From assembly GCA_963966185.1 (NCBI GenBank), contig CAWZYM010000087.1:1522501-1586500 (forward strand): a stretch of DNA of 64,000 nucleotides. Direction: 5' to 3'. The notes under the pieces are model-generated. The model had not been told where the DNA came from, ran no database searches, and saw only the letters and a program-made list of their open reading frames with translations. Of this stretch, positions 31,482 to 43,964 are shown one piece after another (position 1 is the first letter of the stretch; each line of letters begins with the position of its first letter). Made by a program: the position numbers and the translations under genes. This DNA comes from Rhabditoides inermis. Its lineage: Eukaryota > Nematoda > Chromadorea > Rhabditida > Rhabditidae.

Positions 31482-34070
31482 ATGCGGCACCTATCCTCGA
31501 TGCCTTATCAGGTGGCTCTATGTGACTGATTATGTGGATTATCGGGGATAACTTTCAAGGACGACTGGCTGCCGGAAGCCACTTTGGCGAAGGCGATCTG
31601 TTCCGCGCCCCATGAGCTGTTCTCGAAGAGCGATCTCTTGTGTGTGATGCGCAAGGTGTACGCTGGCGTGGTGCTACTCCGCAGCGGGGAGCGTGTCGTC
31701 GAAAGGTCTGCTGCGAAACATGAAAAAAGATTAATGGTTGAAAAATGAAAGGTCTGCGCCAACGAACTCAATCTCTCTTCTCTATTGAGCATCTTTAAGA
31801 TGGAAACGGAATGTTTGGCAATTTGAAAATGTACGCAAAACACATTTTGTTTTTTTGCGAGATTTTTGTAAACACTCCGTTTGCATCTCGAAGATAGCTT
31901 TGCTCGTTTGACATTTGTTGCTGCAGAACTCTGTCGTCGTTTGTGGACGCGGGGCGGAGTGCGCTGGAGAGGAAGGGTGGAATCCAAGGCTATCTTGATC
32001 TATCAACTCCAAATTCCAAGGTATTGTGGTTTCTGTGTCAGGTGTATGCAAAACTCGATACGTTCAGCTGTACGTGTTCAACTGCCAGCATGCGGTGGTG
32101 GTGGATAAGGAGGTGCGAGTGGTGGCTTCTCCCCCGTGGACGCCGCCTACTCTCTCGTCGGAGGAGCAGTGGCACGTCGACCATCCCACACACCGCCTGT
32201 CCGCGCTGCACGAGGGTGCTCGTGTGTTCTTTCTCTACAAGAAAAAGTGGAACGCTGGTCTGCTGGTCGCGTCGTGAGTTCTGCTAGAATCGACGACCAC
32301 TCCCCTCATCACACATCCCAATCGTTCAGCTACCCTGGCACGGGCGTCTTCACCGTGTTCGATGTGGAGCGGGCGAGGGTGAGTGCGGTTCGCAGCGACC
32401 GAGTCGTGCTGCTCTCCGATTTGCAGGTGAGCTAGTGGCTCCGCGTTGGCTTTTCCACGAGTTTACTAGGTAGGAGCGGCGCTCGAGTACAAGGTCGACG
32501 ATCGCTGGGAGCACGGCACTCTGACGGCGCTGCCGGGCAGGGATGCGTGGAAGGAAGGCCTGGTCGAGGTGCGCGGCGATCGAACGAGCCAGAAAAGGTG
32601 AGCGAGACGAAGGGACGAGGGGAGTGAGATGGAGAAGGAGAGAAGGAGTGGGATGGAGAAGGGGAGAGGGGGGGGGGGTGAGATTGAGAAGGAGAGAAGG
32701 AGGGGGATGGAAAAGGGGAGAGGGGGGGGGGGGTGAGATTGAGAAGGAGAGAAGGAGGGGGATGGAAAAGGGGAGAGGGGGGGGGGGGGTGAGATTCCTC
32801 CGTGTAGTCACGACGAGCATAGCGGAATTGAACCGTCTCCAGCTCCGACCACCTGTGCGAGTAAATGCCCGAAAGCAGGCGGTCCCTGAGCAGGTTCGTC
32901 TCCAGCTGGACCTTGATGATGCGGTTTCCCTTGGGCGGTCGGACAGCGGGGTGGCGGTGGCAAGAGATCTTCTTCTGGCCGTACAGTTGGATCAGCTCCT
33001 CGTCACCGGTGGCGCGAACGAGCTCCCCGATGAAGAGGAAATCGTCCTTGGTGGTATCCTCTTCAGTCCTCTTCTCTTCCCTGCCGACGATAACGGCACG
33101 GGTCGCCTTGTCGAGGAACACGGCGCGAGCCGACTCCGAGTGCATCGCGCGTGCCACACTCGAGTAGGTGAGCGTGGGAAAGTGGGGCGAGCGGGCGGCA
33201 GGGGGCGAGTCGATTGCAGCCACCAGACGAGACAGTGCCGCGGTGTTTTGCGACACCGTCTCTTGAATAGCCTCCAACTGCTTGCCCTGGTTGGCGATGA
33301 GCTTGCCGTGCTGCTCGATCAGGAGATTCTGCTGCTCGAGCATGCGAGAGAAGAAAGCGAATTGGGAAGAATCCATGGCAGTACCTGGTTTGGGTGGCTT
33401 TTACTCCATACAAAAAACCAACCAAAAGAGCGAGAGAGTGAGAAAGAGGGAAGCGCGCAAGAGATGGAAGCAGCTAACCCGACTCACGGTACGGGCCCAG
33501 TTTCATAAACGTATCCACTGGGCCAAGTTGGCGTGAAGCTGCGGTAGATCAGGGGGCGATCAATACGGCAGTGGCGCGGGAGAGGGGCGAATAGGGCAAC
33601 CACTCTCTAGCGAGACACGCGAGGGAATGAGACACGCGAGGGAATGAGACACGCGAGGGAATGAGACACGCGAGGGAATGACTAGGGGGGGGGGGTTGGA
33701 GAAGCGCAGAGGAGAGTGGAAGAAAAGTAAAGTATAGAAAAAAGGGGAAACAGAGGGAAAAAAAGGTGTTTCAGTGTGTCGTGGTTCTTGGCGATGCCCA
33801 CTCCGCACGAAGCGTCGACTGTCATTGACTGCCTGCGCAACAGGGGAGTGGGACGCGAGAACAGTGAGTTGAAGATCTATCGATCTGAAGTGTAGAGTTT
33901 TGACTGGACGTTTTGATCACTTGTTCCGATTAGCGTACAACGTATGAAATCATCATTGCTCTGTTCATTATAAGTGCGTTGTTGCAGCTATGATGGCGCA
34001 ACTCGATACCACCGCGAAGAAGAGAACGGCTCAACTAGTGGAATTGATCGAGACTGCGAGGTGCAGTTAG
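31482..34070 (+). CDS. Gene B, copy 1: unknown 290-aa protein, 8 exons
   Basis: Exons 31482-31511, 31560-31705, 31927-32020, 32068-32273, 32330-32426, 32470-32597, 33775-33863, 33988-34070; 873 nt, all phases join. The start MRHLSSMPYQ is chosen because its frame is the only one that continues through exon 2 (DDWLPEATLAKAICSAPHEL); an ATG 4 nt earlier opens a short overlapping frame. Two similar beta-rich segments, around EGARVFFLYKKKWNAGLLVA and VGAALEYKVDDRWEHGTLTA, look like small Tudor- or SH3-like barrels; this is inference only. The C-terminus is charged and helical (TTAKKRTAQLVELIETARCS). Intron 6 (32598-33774) holds the minisatellite and an antisense LINE fragment. It lies 427 nt after A on the same strand. 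Confidence 0.7.
32610..32790 (+). repeat. 54-bp GA-rich minisatellite, about 3 copies (copy 1)
   Basis: Unit GTGAGATTGAGAAGGAGAGA followed by AGGAGGGGGATGGAGAAGGGGAGAGG and a G run. It begins just after the donor of B exon 6, and each unit repeats a GTGAGA donor-like start. The equivalent in copy 2 is at 42299-42477. Confidence 0.9.
32791..33376 (-). mobile_element. LINE ORF1 fragment, copy 1 (antisense in B intron 6)
   Basis: Open frame of 195 residues from ATG at 33376 to the minisatellite edge. Residues 10-50 are a coiled coil (MLEQQNLLIEQHGKLIANQG), and residues 85-195 resemble the RNA-binding ORF1 domain seen next to nematode CR1-like elements (ATRAVIVG, CHRHPAVRPPKGNRIIKVQL, ARRDYTEE). 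It is cut at the minisatellite. To its right lie probable LINE 5' sequences and four copies of a 17-bp unit GAGACACGCGAGGGAAT at 33608-33680. Confidence 0.65.
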
Positions 34071-34277
34071 AGCAGTGTTCTTTTTCGGCCGTACACACCC
34101 CATTCTGTTCTCTTATATGTTGTTTGTCCACGCCCCTTGTCGATGTCTATGTGTAGAGGTTCTGTTCGAGTCTGATTGTTCGTGGAGGTTTTTGCATATT
34201 GTTTCTGTTGTTAGCATGTGTTATTGTTGTTAGCATATTCATGTGCATGTGCTGGGTCAGAGCATGTAACAGTAACA

Positions 34278-37200
34278 TGTTTTATCGACAATTTGAGTTG
34301 GGTAGATCAAATACAACACTCACACCATATCGAGAGTGTAAATTGGAGTGCTCTCAACCGCATCCTAGCTTATTGGCTGCATTTTCCTTTTCCGTCACTC
34401 GTTCGACTCACTCATCGGGCAAAACTCGCTTTTTTGAATTTTTTGATGTTTTATCGACAATTTGAGTTGGGTAGATCAAATACAACACTCACACCATATC
34501 GAGAGTGTAAATTGGAGTGCTCTCAACCGCATCCTAGCTTATTGGCTGCATTTTCCTTTTCCGTCACTCGTTCGACTCACTCATCGTGCAAAAGTCGTTT
34601 TTTTGAATTTTTTGATGTTTTATCGACAATTTGAGTTGGGTAGATCAAATACAACACTCACACCATATCGAGAGTGTGAATTAGAGTGCTCTCAACCGCA
34701 TCCTAGCTTATTGGCTGCATTTTCCTTTTCCGTCACTCGTTCGACTCACTCATCGGGCGAAAGTCGCTTTTTTGAAATTTTTTGATGTTTTATCGACAAT
34801 TTGAGTTGGGTAGATCAAATACAACACTCACACCATATCGAGAGTGTGAATTAGAGTGCTCTCAACCGCATTCTAGCTTATTGGCTGCATTTTCCTTTTC
34901 CGCCACTCGTTCGACTCACTCATCGGACAAAAGTCGCTTTTTTTGAAATTTTTGATGTTTTATCGACAATTTGAGTTGGGTAGATCAAATACAACACTCA
35001 CACCATATCGAGAGTGTGAATTAGAGTGCTCTCAACCGCATCCTAGCTTATTGGCTGCATTTTCCTTTTCCGCCACTCGTTCGACTCACTCATCGGACAA
35101 AAGTCGCTTTTTTGAAATTTTTGATGTTTTATCGACAATTTGAGTTGGGTAGATCAAATACAACACTCACACCATATCGAGAGTGTGAATTAGAGTGCTC
35201 TCAACCGCATCCTAGCTTATTGGCTGCATTTTCCTTTTCCGCCACTCGTTCGACTCACTCATCGGACAAAAGTCGCTTTTTTGAATTTTTTGATGTTTTA
35301 TCGACAATTTGAGTTGGGTAGATCAAATACAACACTCACACCATATCGAGAGTGTGAATTAGAGTGCTCTCAACCGCATCCTAGCTTATTGGCTGCATTT
35401 TCCTTTTCCGTCACTCGTTCGACTCACTCATCGGGCGAAAGTCGCTTTTTTGAAATTTTTTGATGTTTTATCGACAATTTGAGTTGGGTAGATCAAATAC
35501 AACACTCACACCATATCGAGAGTGTGAATTAGAGTGCTCTCAACCGCATTCTAGCTTATTGGCTGCATTTTCCTTTTCCGCCACTCGTTCGACTCACTCA
35601 TCGGACAAAAGTCGCTTTTTTGAAATTTTTGATGTTTTATCGACAATTTGAGTTGGGTAGATCAAATACAACACTCACACCATATCGAGAGTGTGAATTA
35701 GAGTGCTCTCAACCGCATCCTAGCTTATTGGCTGCATTTTCCTTTTCCGCCACTCGTTCGACTCACTCATCGGACAAAAGTCGCTTTTTTGAAATTTTTG
35801 ATGTTTTATCGACAATTTGAGTTGGGTAGATCAAATACAACACTCACACCATATCGAGAGTGTGAATTAGAGTGCTCTCAACCGCATCCTAGCTTATTGG
35901 CTGCATTTTCCTTTTCCGCCACTCGTTCGACTCACTCATCGGACAAAAGTCGCTTTTTTGAATTTTTTGATGTTTTATCGACAATTTGAGTTGGGTAGAT
36001 CAAATACAACACTCACACCATATCGAGAGTGTGAATTAGAGTGCTCTCAACCGCATCCTAGCTTATTGGCTGCATTTTCCTTTTCCGCCACTCGTTCGAC
36101 TCACTCATCGGGCAAAAACCGTTTTTTTTTTTGAATTTTTTGATGTTTTATCGACAATTTGAGTTGGGTAGATCAAATACAACACTCACACCATATCGAG
36201 AGTGTGAATTAGAGTGCTCTCAACCGCATCCTAGCTGATTGGCTGCATTTTCCTTTTCCGCCACTCGTTCGACTCACTCATCGGACAAAAGTCGCTTTTT
36301 TGAATTTTTTGATGTTTTATCGACAATTTGAGTTGGGTAGATCAAATACAACACTCACACCATATCGAGAGTGTGAATTAGAGTGCTCTCAACCGCATCC
36401 TAGCTTATTGGCTGCATTTTCCTTTTCCGCCACTCGTTCGACTCACTCATCGGGCAAAAACCGCTTTTTTTTGAATTTTTTGATGTTTTATCGACAATTT
36501 GAGTTGGGTAGATCAAATACAACACTCACACCATATCGAGAGTGTGAATTAGAGTGCTCTCAACCGCATCCTAGCTGATTGGCTGCATTTTCCTTTTCCG
36601 CCACTCGTTCGACTCACTCATCGGACAAAAGTCGTTTTTTTGAAATTTTTGATGTTTTATCGACAATTTGAGTTGGGTAGATCAAATACAACACTCACAC
36701 CATATCGAGAGTGTGAATTAGAGTGCTCTCAACCGCATCCTAGCTTATTGGCTGCATTTTCCTTTTCCGCCACTCGTTCGATTCACTCATCGGACGAAAG
36801 TCGCTTTTTTGAAATTTTTGATGTTTTATCGACAATTTGAGTTGGGTAGATCAAATACAACGCTCACACCATATCGAGAGTGTAAATTGGAGTGCTCTCA
36901 ACCGCATCCTAGCTTATTGGCTGCATTTTCCTTTTCCGTCACTCGTTCGACTCACTCATCGGGCAAAAGTCGTTTTTTTTTTAAAATTTTTTGATGTTTT
37001 ATCGACAATTTGAGTTGGGTAGATCAAATACAACACTCACACCATATCGAGAGTGTAAATTAGAGTGCTCTCAACCGCATTCTAGCTTATTGGCTGCATT
37101 TTCCTTTTCCGCCACTCGTTCGACTCACTCATCGGACAAAAGTCGCTTTTTTGAAATTTTTGATGTTTTATCGACAATTTGAGTTGGGTAGATCAAATAC

Positions 37201-37583
37201 AACACTCACACCATATCGAGAGTGTGAATTAGAGTGCTCTCAACCGCATCCTAGCTTATTGGCTGCATTTTCCTTTTCCGCCACTCGTTCGACTCACTCA
37301 TCGGACAAAAGTCGCTTTTTTGAATTTTTTGATGTTTTATCGACAATTTGAGTTGGGTAGATCAAATACAACACTCACACCATATCGAGAGTGTGAATTA
37401 GAGTGCTCTCAACCGCATCCTAGCTGATTGGCTGCATTTTCCTTTTCCGCCACTCGTTCGACTCACTCATCGGACAAAAGTCGCTTTTTTGAAATTTTTG
37501 ATGTTTTATCGACAATTTGAGTTGGGTAGATCAAATACAACACTCACACCATATCGAGAGTGTGAATTAGAGTGCTCTCAACC
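34278..37583 (+). repeat. 169-bp satellite array, about 19.5 copies (unit 1)
   Basis: Monomer begins TGTTTTATCGACAATTTGAG and ends near CGCTTTTTTGAAATTTTTGA; 169-171 bp, varying in the T run. Substitution variants (GTAAATTGG / GTGAATTAG, CTGATTGG / CTTATTGG) alternate along the array. It starts 208 nt after gene B and stops within a monomer at the unit boundary. Confidence 0.97.
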
Positions 37584-38099
37584 TTTTAGACCGTGTTTGT
37601 TCTGTTTTTTCAAGGATTATGCGGGTTGACTTTGGCTAAGATTGGTGCGCATCTACTTTTTATTCTACTACACGGTGATAGTTGATCTCACACGTTTCAC
37701 ATTTACATCATCGGGCCATGAAAGTATGTCTTCCGTTTGCCGACTTTTTGCTATCAATCTGCTTCTATTGATCTGTGAATGCTTTTGTGCTTAACGCTTT
37801 GAGACGGCGCTTTTCTTGTTATCGATTCAACGGAATTCACTCCAGTTTTGAATAGTGAGAGCAATTACCAATTATCGATTAACACGTGACAAGAGAACAG
37901 CGCCACAGTACGGTTGCGGCTTTGTCTGCGCGGTCTCGTTGTCTGCTAATATAGCGCTGCCCATTCTCGATCGACCTCACTCATAACAGTCATAACACTG
38001 AAAATATGTCGCATCGGCACGTTCATCGGCACGTTCTTTCTCACCCGCCTGCGCTGTCATTTCTGTCATTTGACAAAGCGGCCTTCAGACTAGCTGGTT

Positions 38100-38137
<38 letters not shown>

Positions 38138-38147
38138 GCATTCGCTC

Positions 38148-38193
<46 letters not shown>

Positions 38194-38276
38194 TCATTGC
38201 AGGCATACATGCATTGCTTTGTAACCATATGCCACGATTTAAGAACCTGTGCGAATAAGGTTGTGCTGCTTTTCAG

Positions 38277-40744
38277 ATGTTGTCGGCGGCGGCGGCATCT
38301 CAAGCCGCGCTGAACAAGAACAAGCACCTCGCGCGTCTGTCCACTACATCTTCCACGGGCACACCGGCAGCCACAAGTACATCATCGCGTTCACCCCCGC
38401 CGCCTCCGAAACCTGCTACGTGAGTGATGATGTTCTTTTTCGATCACGATATTCCTCGATATGTTAACGTGACTTTTTCAGCACGCTGTTCAAGGTATAT
38501 ATGGTGGTCGGCTACAGTATGCAGTCTAGTATGATGCCTTCCCTGTATGCGAACCTGTTCAAGGTTGGTTTATTTGTTTTCAGTTTTTCTGTAATTGTGC
38601 TTTTTAGGTCGCTCATGGTGAACATCCCCAATGGCCCAGCGGCAACTTCTTCAAGAAACACAACCTGCACACTCAGGCGCGAAAAGTGTACTTGTCGGAA
38701 ATTGGTATGTGGGTGTGATCAAATAGATGTTTTATCTGAAATCGAGTCTGGCCGTCATGTCGCATTTTATTGTGAAGAAAATGACAGTGCACGGAATGAT
38801 ATGTTTTCTTCATTTCAGTGAAAGTCGCAAAAGAGAGGCGTTTCGAGGGAGTCGACTCCATCATGATCCCGGTACTCGACGAGTGGGATCGCCGCGCCAA
38901 TGACAAAGTACGTTGTTCAGTTACATAGCTGCGTTTGAAAATTTTGTACTTTATGGTTAGTAGCATCCTCTTTTCAGAGATCTTCTGAGGCAGTGATAGA
39001 CGATATTTCGACGGCACTGTCGGCTGCGGAATGTAAGTGTTTTCTCAAAATTTGCAGTTGTATCTTCGACACTTTTTGATAAGTCCGCATCGACTGTCTT
39101 TTATCTACATTGCAGCCAGCAGTGTGAAGTGGTGTTTCCTTCCGACGCGCCTGGCTGCCACGCAACCAGACAGTGTTGCCCGATCGAGTGAGCTGGCATC
39201 GTACGCGGTGGGTCTCCTCGACCCGGAGAAGTCCGCCCATGTGGTCTGTGCGCTTCACGCCATTAGCGAGACTGGGTGAGTCATACTCTACTTTGTTTTG
39301 TTCGAGTACTACTTTCTAGATAGAAATCAATTGTTCATTTAGTTCTTTTTGATGGATATGAAACCATGATTCATGTGTCTGACTATGTATACGACTTTGA
39401 GTTTAATTGATGCTAGTTGCTTTTCAGAGCGTGCGCTGCAGCCGCCTTGACGCTCGCGGATGAGGGGTTCACCGAGGCGCGCCTCATTGTCAAGGCGGTC
39501 GAGCACGTACCGGCAGCTCCCGAGCCAACACATTAAGCGAAGAGCGCCAGGTGTGGTTTATATTCATTGTCGTTTATGATTCTATCGTTCATCTCACGTA
39601 TTGTAGGCTGATCTACGACTTCATCGAAACAGTGCGTTCTTCTACCGGAATCCCGAGTATCGCCAAGTTCCACCAGATTCTCGCAGAGGCAGAGCACAAT
39701 ATCGTGAGTTTTTTTGGTTTGTTTATCGGTTTGTTGTTATATATAAGTTATAATGAGCATAGTATGGTATTTTGTTTTGCAATTGGATATAGACTTTTAA
39801 AAAAAGATGGTAGTTTGTAAAATATCTGTATATCGATACTGTGGCGTTTTTGGTTGTGCAATGCGGTTGCAGATCACTCTGGCTCACGTGCTGGCAGCCG
39901 GCTTCAAGATCTTCGACGGAGCAGACTTCTCGAACGATCGAGCCGAGTGGCTGAAGTGGTGCGCACTGGTCATCGCCTGTCAAACGGAACTGCAGCCTTC
40001 TTCCGATCCGGTCATGCAGGTGGGAAACTATGTGCTATCGGTCATATTTCCAGAGTAGCTTTCTGATTGTTTTCCGCGTTTATTTTGACACTGAATCTGA
40101 CTCTTTTCTCACACCTTTTTTGTTGCGTGCATGACGTGTATATGGTGGTAGTGCATAACGATGTGGAATTGAGGCGCTGCACTCGTCGACCAAGGAGCTG
40201 CCCGCCATTCCTCTTCTGTCTGCCGCCAGCCTCCTCAACTACGTGTCGCACGTGCGATCCCTGATGCAGTCGCTGTCTCCTGTGCGCGGTACGTTTACAC
40301 ATGTTTTTTTTTCTTGGAGTGTCACGAAGATTCTCGATTTCTTGCCTGCTTGTCAAATGGAGGTTTCTAGCGATGTCGTTCACGAGCACACTCGCTGAGT
40401 GGATGAAAGCCGAGTCGACTACGTGGGCGCGCATTGTGGCAGGAGACGCGAACTCGTCGCAAGCCGCTGCCACGGCCACCAAGACGAAGATCCGACAGCT
40501 CAGGTCACTCATCCCGACGGGAAGTGTGAATGAGGTGGGTATGTCTTTGTGTCTGTCTCCAACTGTCCATATTCCTACATGAGGATATTGTTATTGTAAT
40601 GTTCAGATGCGCGAGGTCTGCGTAGTTGCGTTGGCGCTTGTCGATGTGGCTTCCGGGGCGTGCACGGATGTGATGGAGCTGTGGCAGGCCAAAGGGCTGA
40701 ACGGCAACTACCTCGCATATATGTGGGGTGAGATTACTGACTGA
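38277..40744 (+). pseudogene. Gene A, copy 2: stop at codon 245
   Basis: Same twelve exons as copy 1 shifted by 9689 (38277-38419 to 40607-40744). The same TAA is present at 39534-39536. I found no other coding change from copy 1, so the stop predates the duplication that made units 1 and 2. Confidence 0.7.
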
Positions 40745-41170
40745 ATTCTGATTGTATTGTTTTGGGTAATTTGAAGCCATTTTGGTTTACAATCTTGTTG
40801 TTGAAAAACAATCAGAGACGACTTTCATTCTAACTCACATCTAACGCTTTCGTTCGGAGGACATGAGTTTTGGGTCAATAATATAAATGTACATCCCGTG
40901 AGCATCCCGTGAGCACGTACCCCTATGACTCTTTTGTTCGTTTTGTTTCTCTTTAGTTCCTGTATTCGTAGTATCAGTTGTGTATTACTGTCAGAATTGT
41001 TCTCCTAGAATTTGTTTTGCTTCAGAGCATATTCAGAATATACTAGATAAGATTTATTGTTTGGTTGATTGAATAAACTTAGTTTCGAACGTGACTTGGT
41101 CTATTGTACACATTTGCTTAGGGCGAGTGTTGCCTCCGTCGGCGCTTCTTCTCCCTCGTACCCCAGATGG

Positions 41171-43757
41171 ATGCGGCACCTATCCTCGATGCCTTATCAG
41201 GTGGCTCTATGTGACTGATTATGTGGATTATCGGGGATAACTTTCAAGGACGACTGGCTGCCGGAAGCCACTTTGGCGAAGGCGATCTGTTCCGCGCCCC
41301 ATGAGCTGTTCTCGAAGAGCGATCTCTTGTGTGTGATGCGCAAGGTGTACGCTGGCGTGGTGCTACTCCGCAGCGGGGAGCGTGTCGTCGAAAGGTCTGC
41401 TGCGAAACATGAAAAAAGATTAATGGTTGAAAAATGAAAGGTCTGCGCCAACGAACTCAATCTCTCTTCTCTATTGAGCATCTTTAAGATGGAAACGGAA
41501 TGTTTGGCAATTTGAAAATGTACGCAAAACACATTTTGTTTTTTTGCGAGATTTTTGTAAACACTCCGTTTGCATCTCGAAGATAGCTTTGCTCGTTTGA
41601 CATTTGTTGCTGCAGAACTCTGTCGTCGTTTGTGGACGCGGGGCGGAGTGCGCTGGAGAGGAAGGGTGGAATCCAAGGCTATCTTGATCTATCAACTCCA
41701 AATTCCAAGGTATTGTGGTTTCTGTGTCAGGTGTATGCAAAACTCGATACGTTCAGCTGTACGTGTTCAACTGCCAGCATGCGGTGGTGGTGGATAAGGA
41801 GGTGCGAGTGGTGGCTTCTCCCCCGTGGACGCCGCCTACTCTCTCGTCGGAGGAGCAGTGGCACGTCGACCATCCCACACACCGCCTGTCCGCGCTGCAC
41901 GAGGGTGCTCGTGTGTTCTTTCTCTACAAGAAAAAGTGGAACGCTGGTCTGCTGGTCGCGTCGTGAGTTCTGCTAGAATCGACGACCACTCCCCTCATCA
42001 CACATCCCAATCGTTCAGCTACCCTGGCACGGGCGTCTTCACCGTGTTCGATGTGGAGCGGGCGAGGGTGAGTGCGGTTCGCAGCGACCGAGTCGTGCTG
42101 CTCTCCGATTTGCAGGTGAGCTAGTGGCTCCGCGTTGGCTTTTCCACGAGTTTACTAGGTAGGAGCGGCGCTCGAGTACAAGGTCGACGATCGCTGGGAG
42201 CACGGCACTCTGACGGCGCTGCCGGGCAGGGATGCGTGGAAGGAAGGCCTGGTCGAGGTGCGCGGCGATCGAACGAGCCAGAAAAGGTGAGCGAGACGAA
42301 GGGACGAGGGGAGTGAGATGGAGAAGGAGAGAAGGAGTGGGATGGAGAAGGGGAGAGGGGGGGGGGGTGAGATTGAGAAGGAGAGAAGGAGGGGGATGGA
42401 AAAGGGGAGAGGGGGGGGGGGTGAGATTGAGAAGGAGAGAAGGAGGGGGATGGAAAAGGGGAGAGGGGGGGGGGGGTGAGATTCCTCCGTGTAGTCACGA
42501 CGAGCATAGCGGAATTGAACCGTCTCCAGCTCCGACCACCTGTGCGAGTAAATGCCCGAAAGCAGGCGGTCCCTGAGCAGGTTCGTCTCCAGCTGGACCT
42601 TGATGATGCGGTTTCCCTTGGGCGGTCGGACAGCGGGGTGGCGGTGGCAAGAGATCTTCTTCTGGCCGTACAGTTGGATCAGCTCCTCGTCACCGGTGGC
42701 GCGAACGAGCTCCCCGATGAAGAGGAAATCGTCCTTGGTGGTATCCTCTTCAGTCCTCTTCTCTTCCCTGCCGACGATAACGGCACGGGTCGCCTTGTCG
42801 AGGAACACGGCGCGAGCCGACTCCGAGTGCATCGCGCGTGCCACACTCGAGTAGGTGAGCGTGGGAAAGTGGGGCGAGCGGGCGGCAGGGGGCGAGTCGA
42901 TTGCAGCCACCAGACGAGACAGTGCCGCGGTGTTTTGCGACACCGTCTCTTGAATAGCCTCCAACTGCTTGCCCTGGTTGGCGATGAGCTTGCCGTGCTG
43001 CTCGATCAGGAGATTCTGCTGCTCGAGCATGCGAGAGAAGAAAGCGAATTGGGAAGAATCCATGGCAGTACCTGGTTTGGGTGGCTTTTACTCCATACAA
43101 AAAACCAACCAAAAGAGCGAGAGAGTGAGAAAGAGGGAAGCGCGCAAGAGATGGAAGCAGCTAACCCGACTCACGGTACGGGCCCAGTTTCATAAACGTA
43201 TCCACTGGGCCAAGTTGGCGTGAAGCTGCGGTAGATCAGGGGGCGATCAATACGGCAGTGGCGCGGGAGAGGGGCGAATAGGGCAACCACTCTCTAGCGA
43301 GACACGCGAGGGAATGAGACACGCGAGGGAATGAGACACGCGAGGGAATGAGACACGCGAGGGAATGACTAGGGGGGGGGGGTTGGAGAAGCGCAGAGGA
43401 GAGTGGAAGAAAAGTAAAGTATAGAAAAAAGGGGAAACAGAGGGAAAAAAAGGTGTTTCAGTGTGTCGTGGTTCTTGGCGATGCCCACTCCGCACGAAGC
43501 GTCGACTGTCATTGACTGCCTGCGCAACAGGGGAGTGGGACGCGAGAACAGTGAGTTGAAGATCTATCGATCTGAAGTGTAGAGTTTTGACTGGACGTTT
43601 TGATCACTTGTTCCGATTAGCGTACAACGTATGAAATCATCATTGCTCTGTTCATTATAAGTGCGTTGTTGCAGCTATGATGGCGCAACTCGATACCACC
43701 GCGAAGAAGAGAACGGCTCAACTAGTGGAATTGATCGAGACTGCGAGGTGCAGTTAG
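41171..43757 (+). CDS. Gene B, copy 2: unknown 290-aa protein
   Basis: Exons 41171-41200, 41249-41394, 41616-41709, 41757-41962, 42019-42115, 42159-42286, 43462-43550, 43675-43757. Frame and splice sites are as in copy 1, and I saw no coding difference from it. Intron 6 holds the minisatellite (42299-42477) and ORF1 fragment (43063-42478). Confidence 0.7.
42478..43063 (-). mobile_element. LINE ORF1 fragment, copy 2
   Basis: Same 195-residue antisense frame as at 32791-33376, with the same 17-bp repeats to its right (43295-43367). Confidence 0.65.
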
Positions 43758-43964
43758 AGCAGTGTTCTTTTTCGGCCGTACACACCCCATTCTGTTCTCT
43801 TATATGTTGTTTGTCCACGCCCCTTGTCGATGTCTATGTGTAGAGGTTCTGTTCGAGTCTGATTGTTCGTGGAGGTTTTTGCATATTGTTTCTGTTGTTA
43901 GCATGTGTTATTGTTGTTAGCATATTCATGTGCATGTGCTGGGTCAGAGCATGTAACAGTAACA

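Larger units (their letters stand above)
27913..37583 (+). repeat. Unit 1 of the 9.7-kb triplication
   Basis: 9671 bp. Starts TTTTAGACCGTGTTTG and ends inside a 169-bp satellite monomer (GTGCTCTCAACC). Contains genes A and B, the B intron with LINE ORF1 fragment, and the satellite array. Nearly identical to 37584-47270. Confidence 0.95.

Noticed and set aside
32543..33508. 321-codon plus-strand frame over the LINE ORF1 fragment
   Set aside because: The minus strand encodes a recognisable ORF1 coiled coil and RNA-binding segment; the plus frame is its shadow plus minisatellite.
34199..37351. Repeated 60-138 codon frames in the 169-bp satellite
   Set aside because: 169 is not a multiple of three. 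Each frame is one monomer read between recurring stops and shows no coding conservation.
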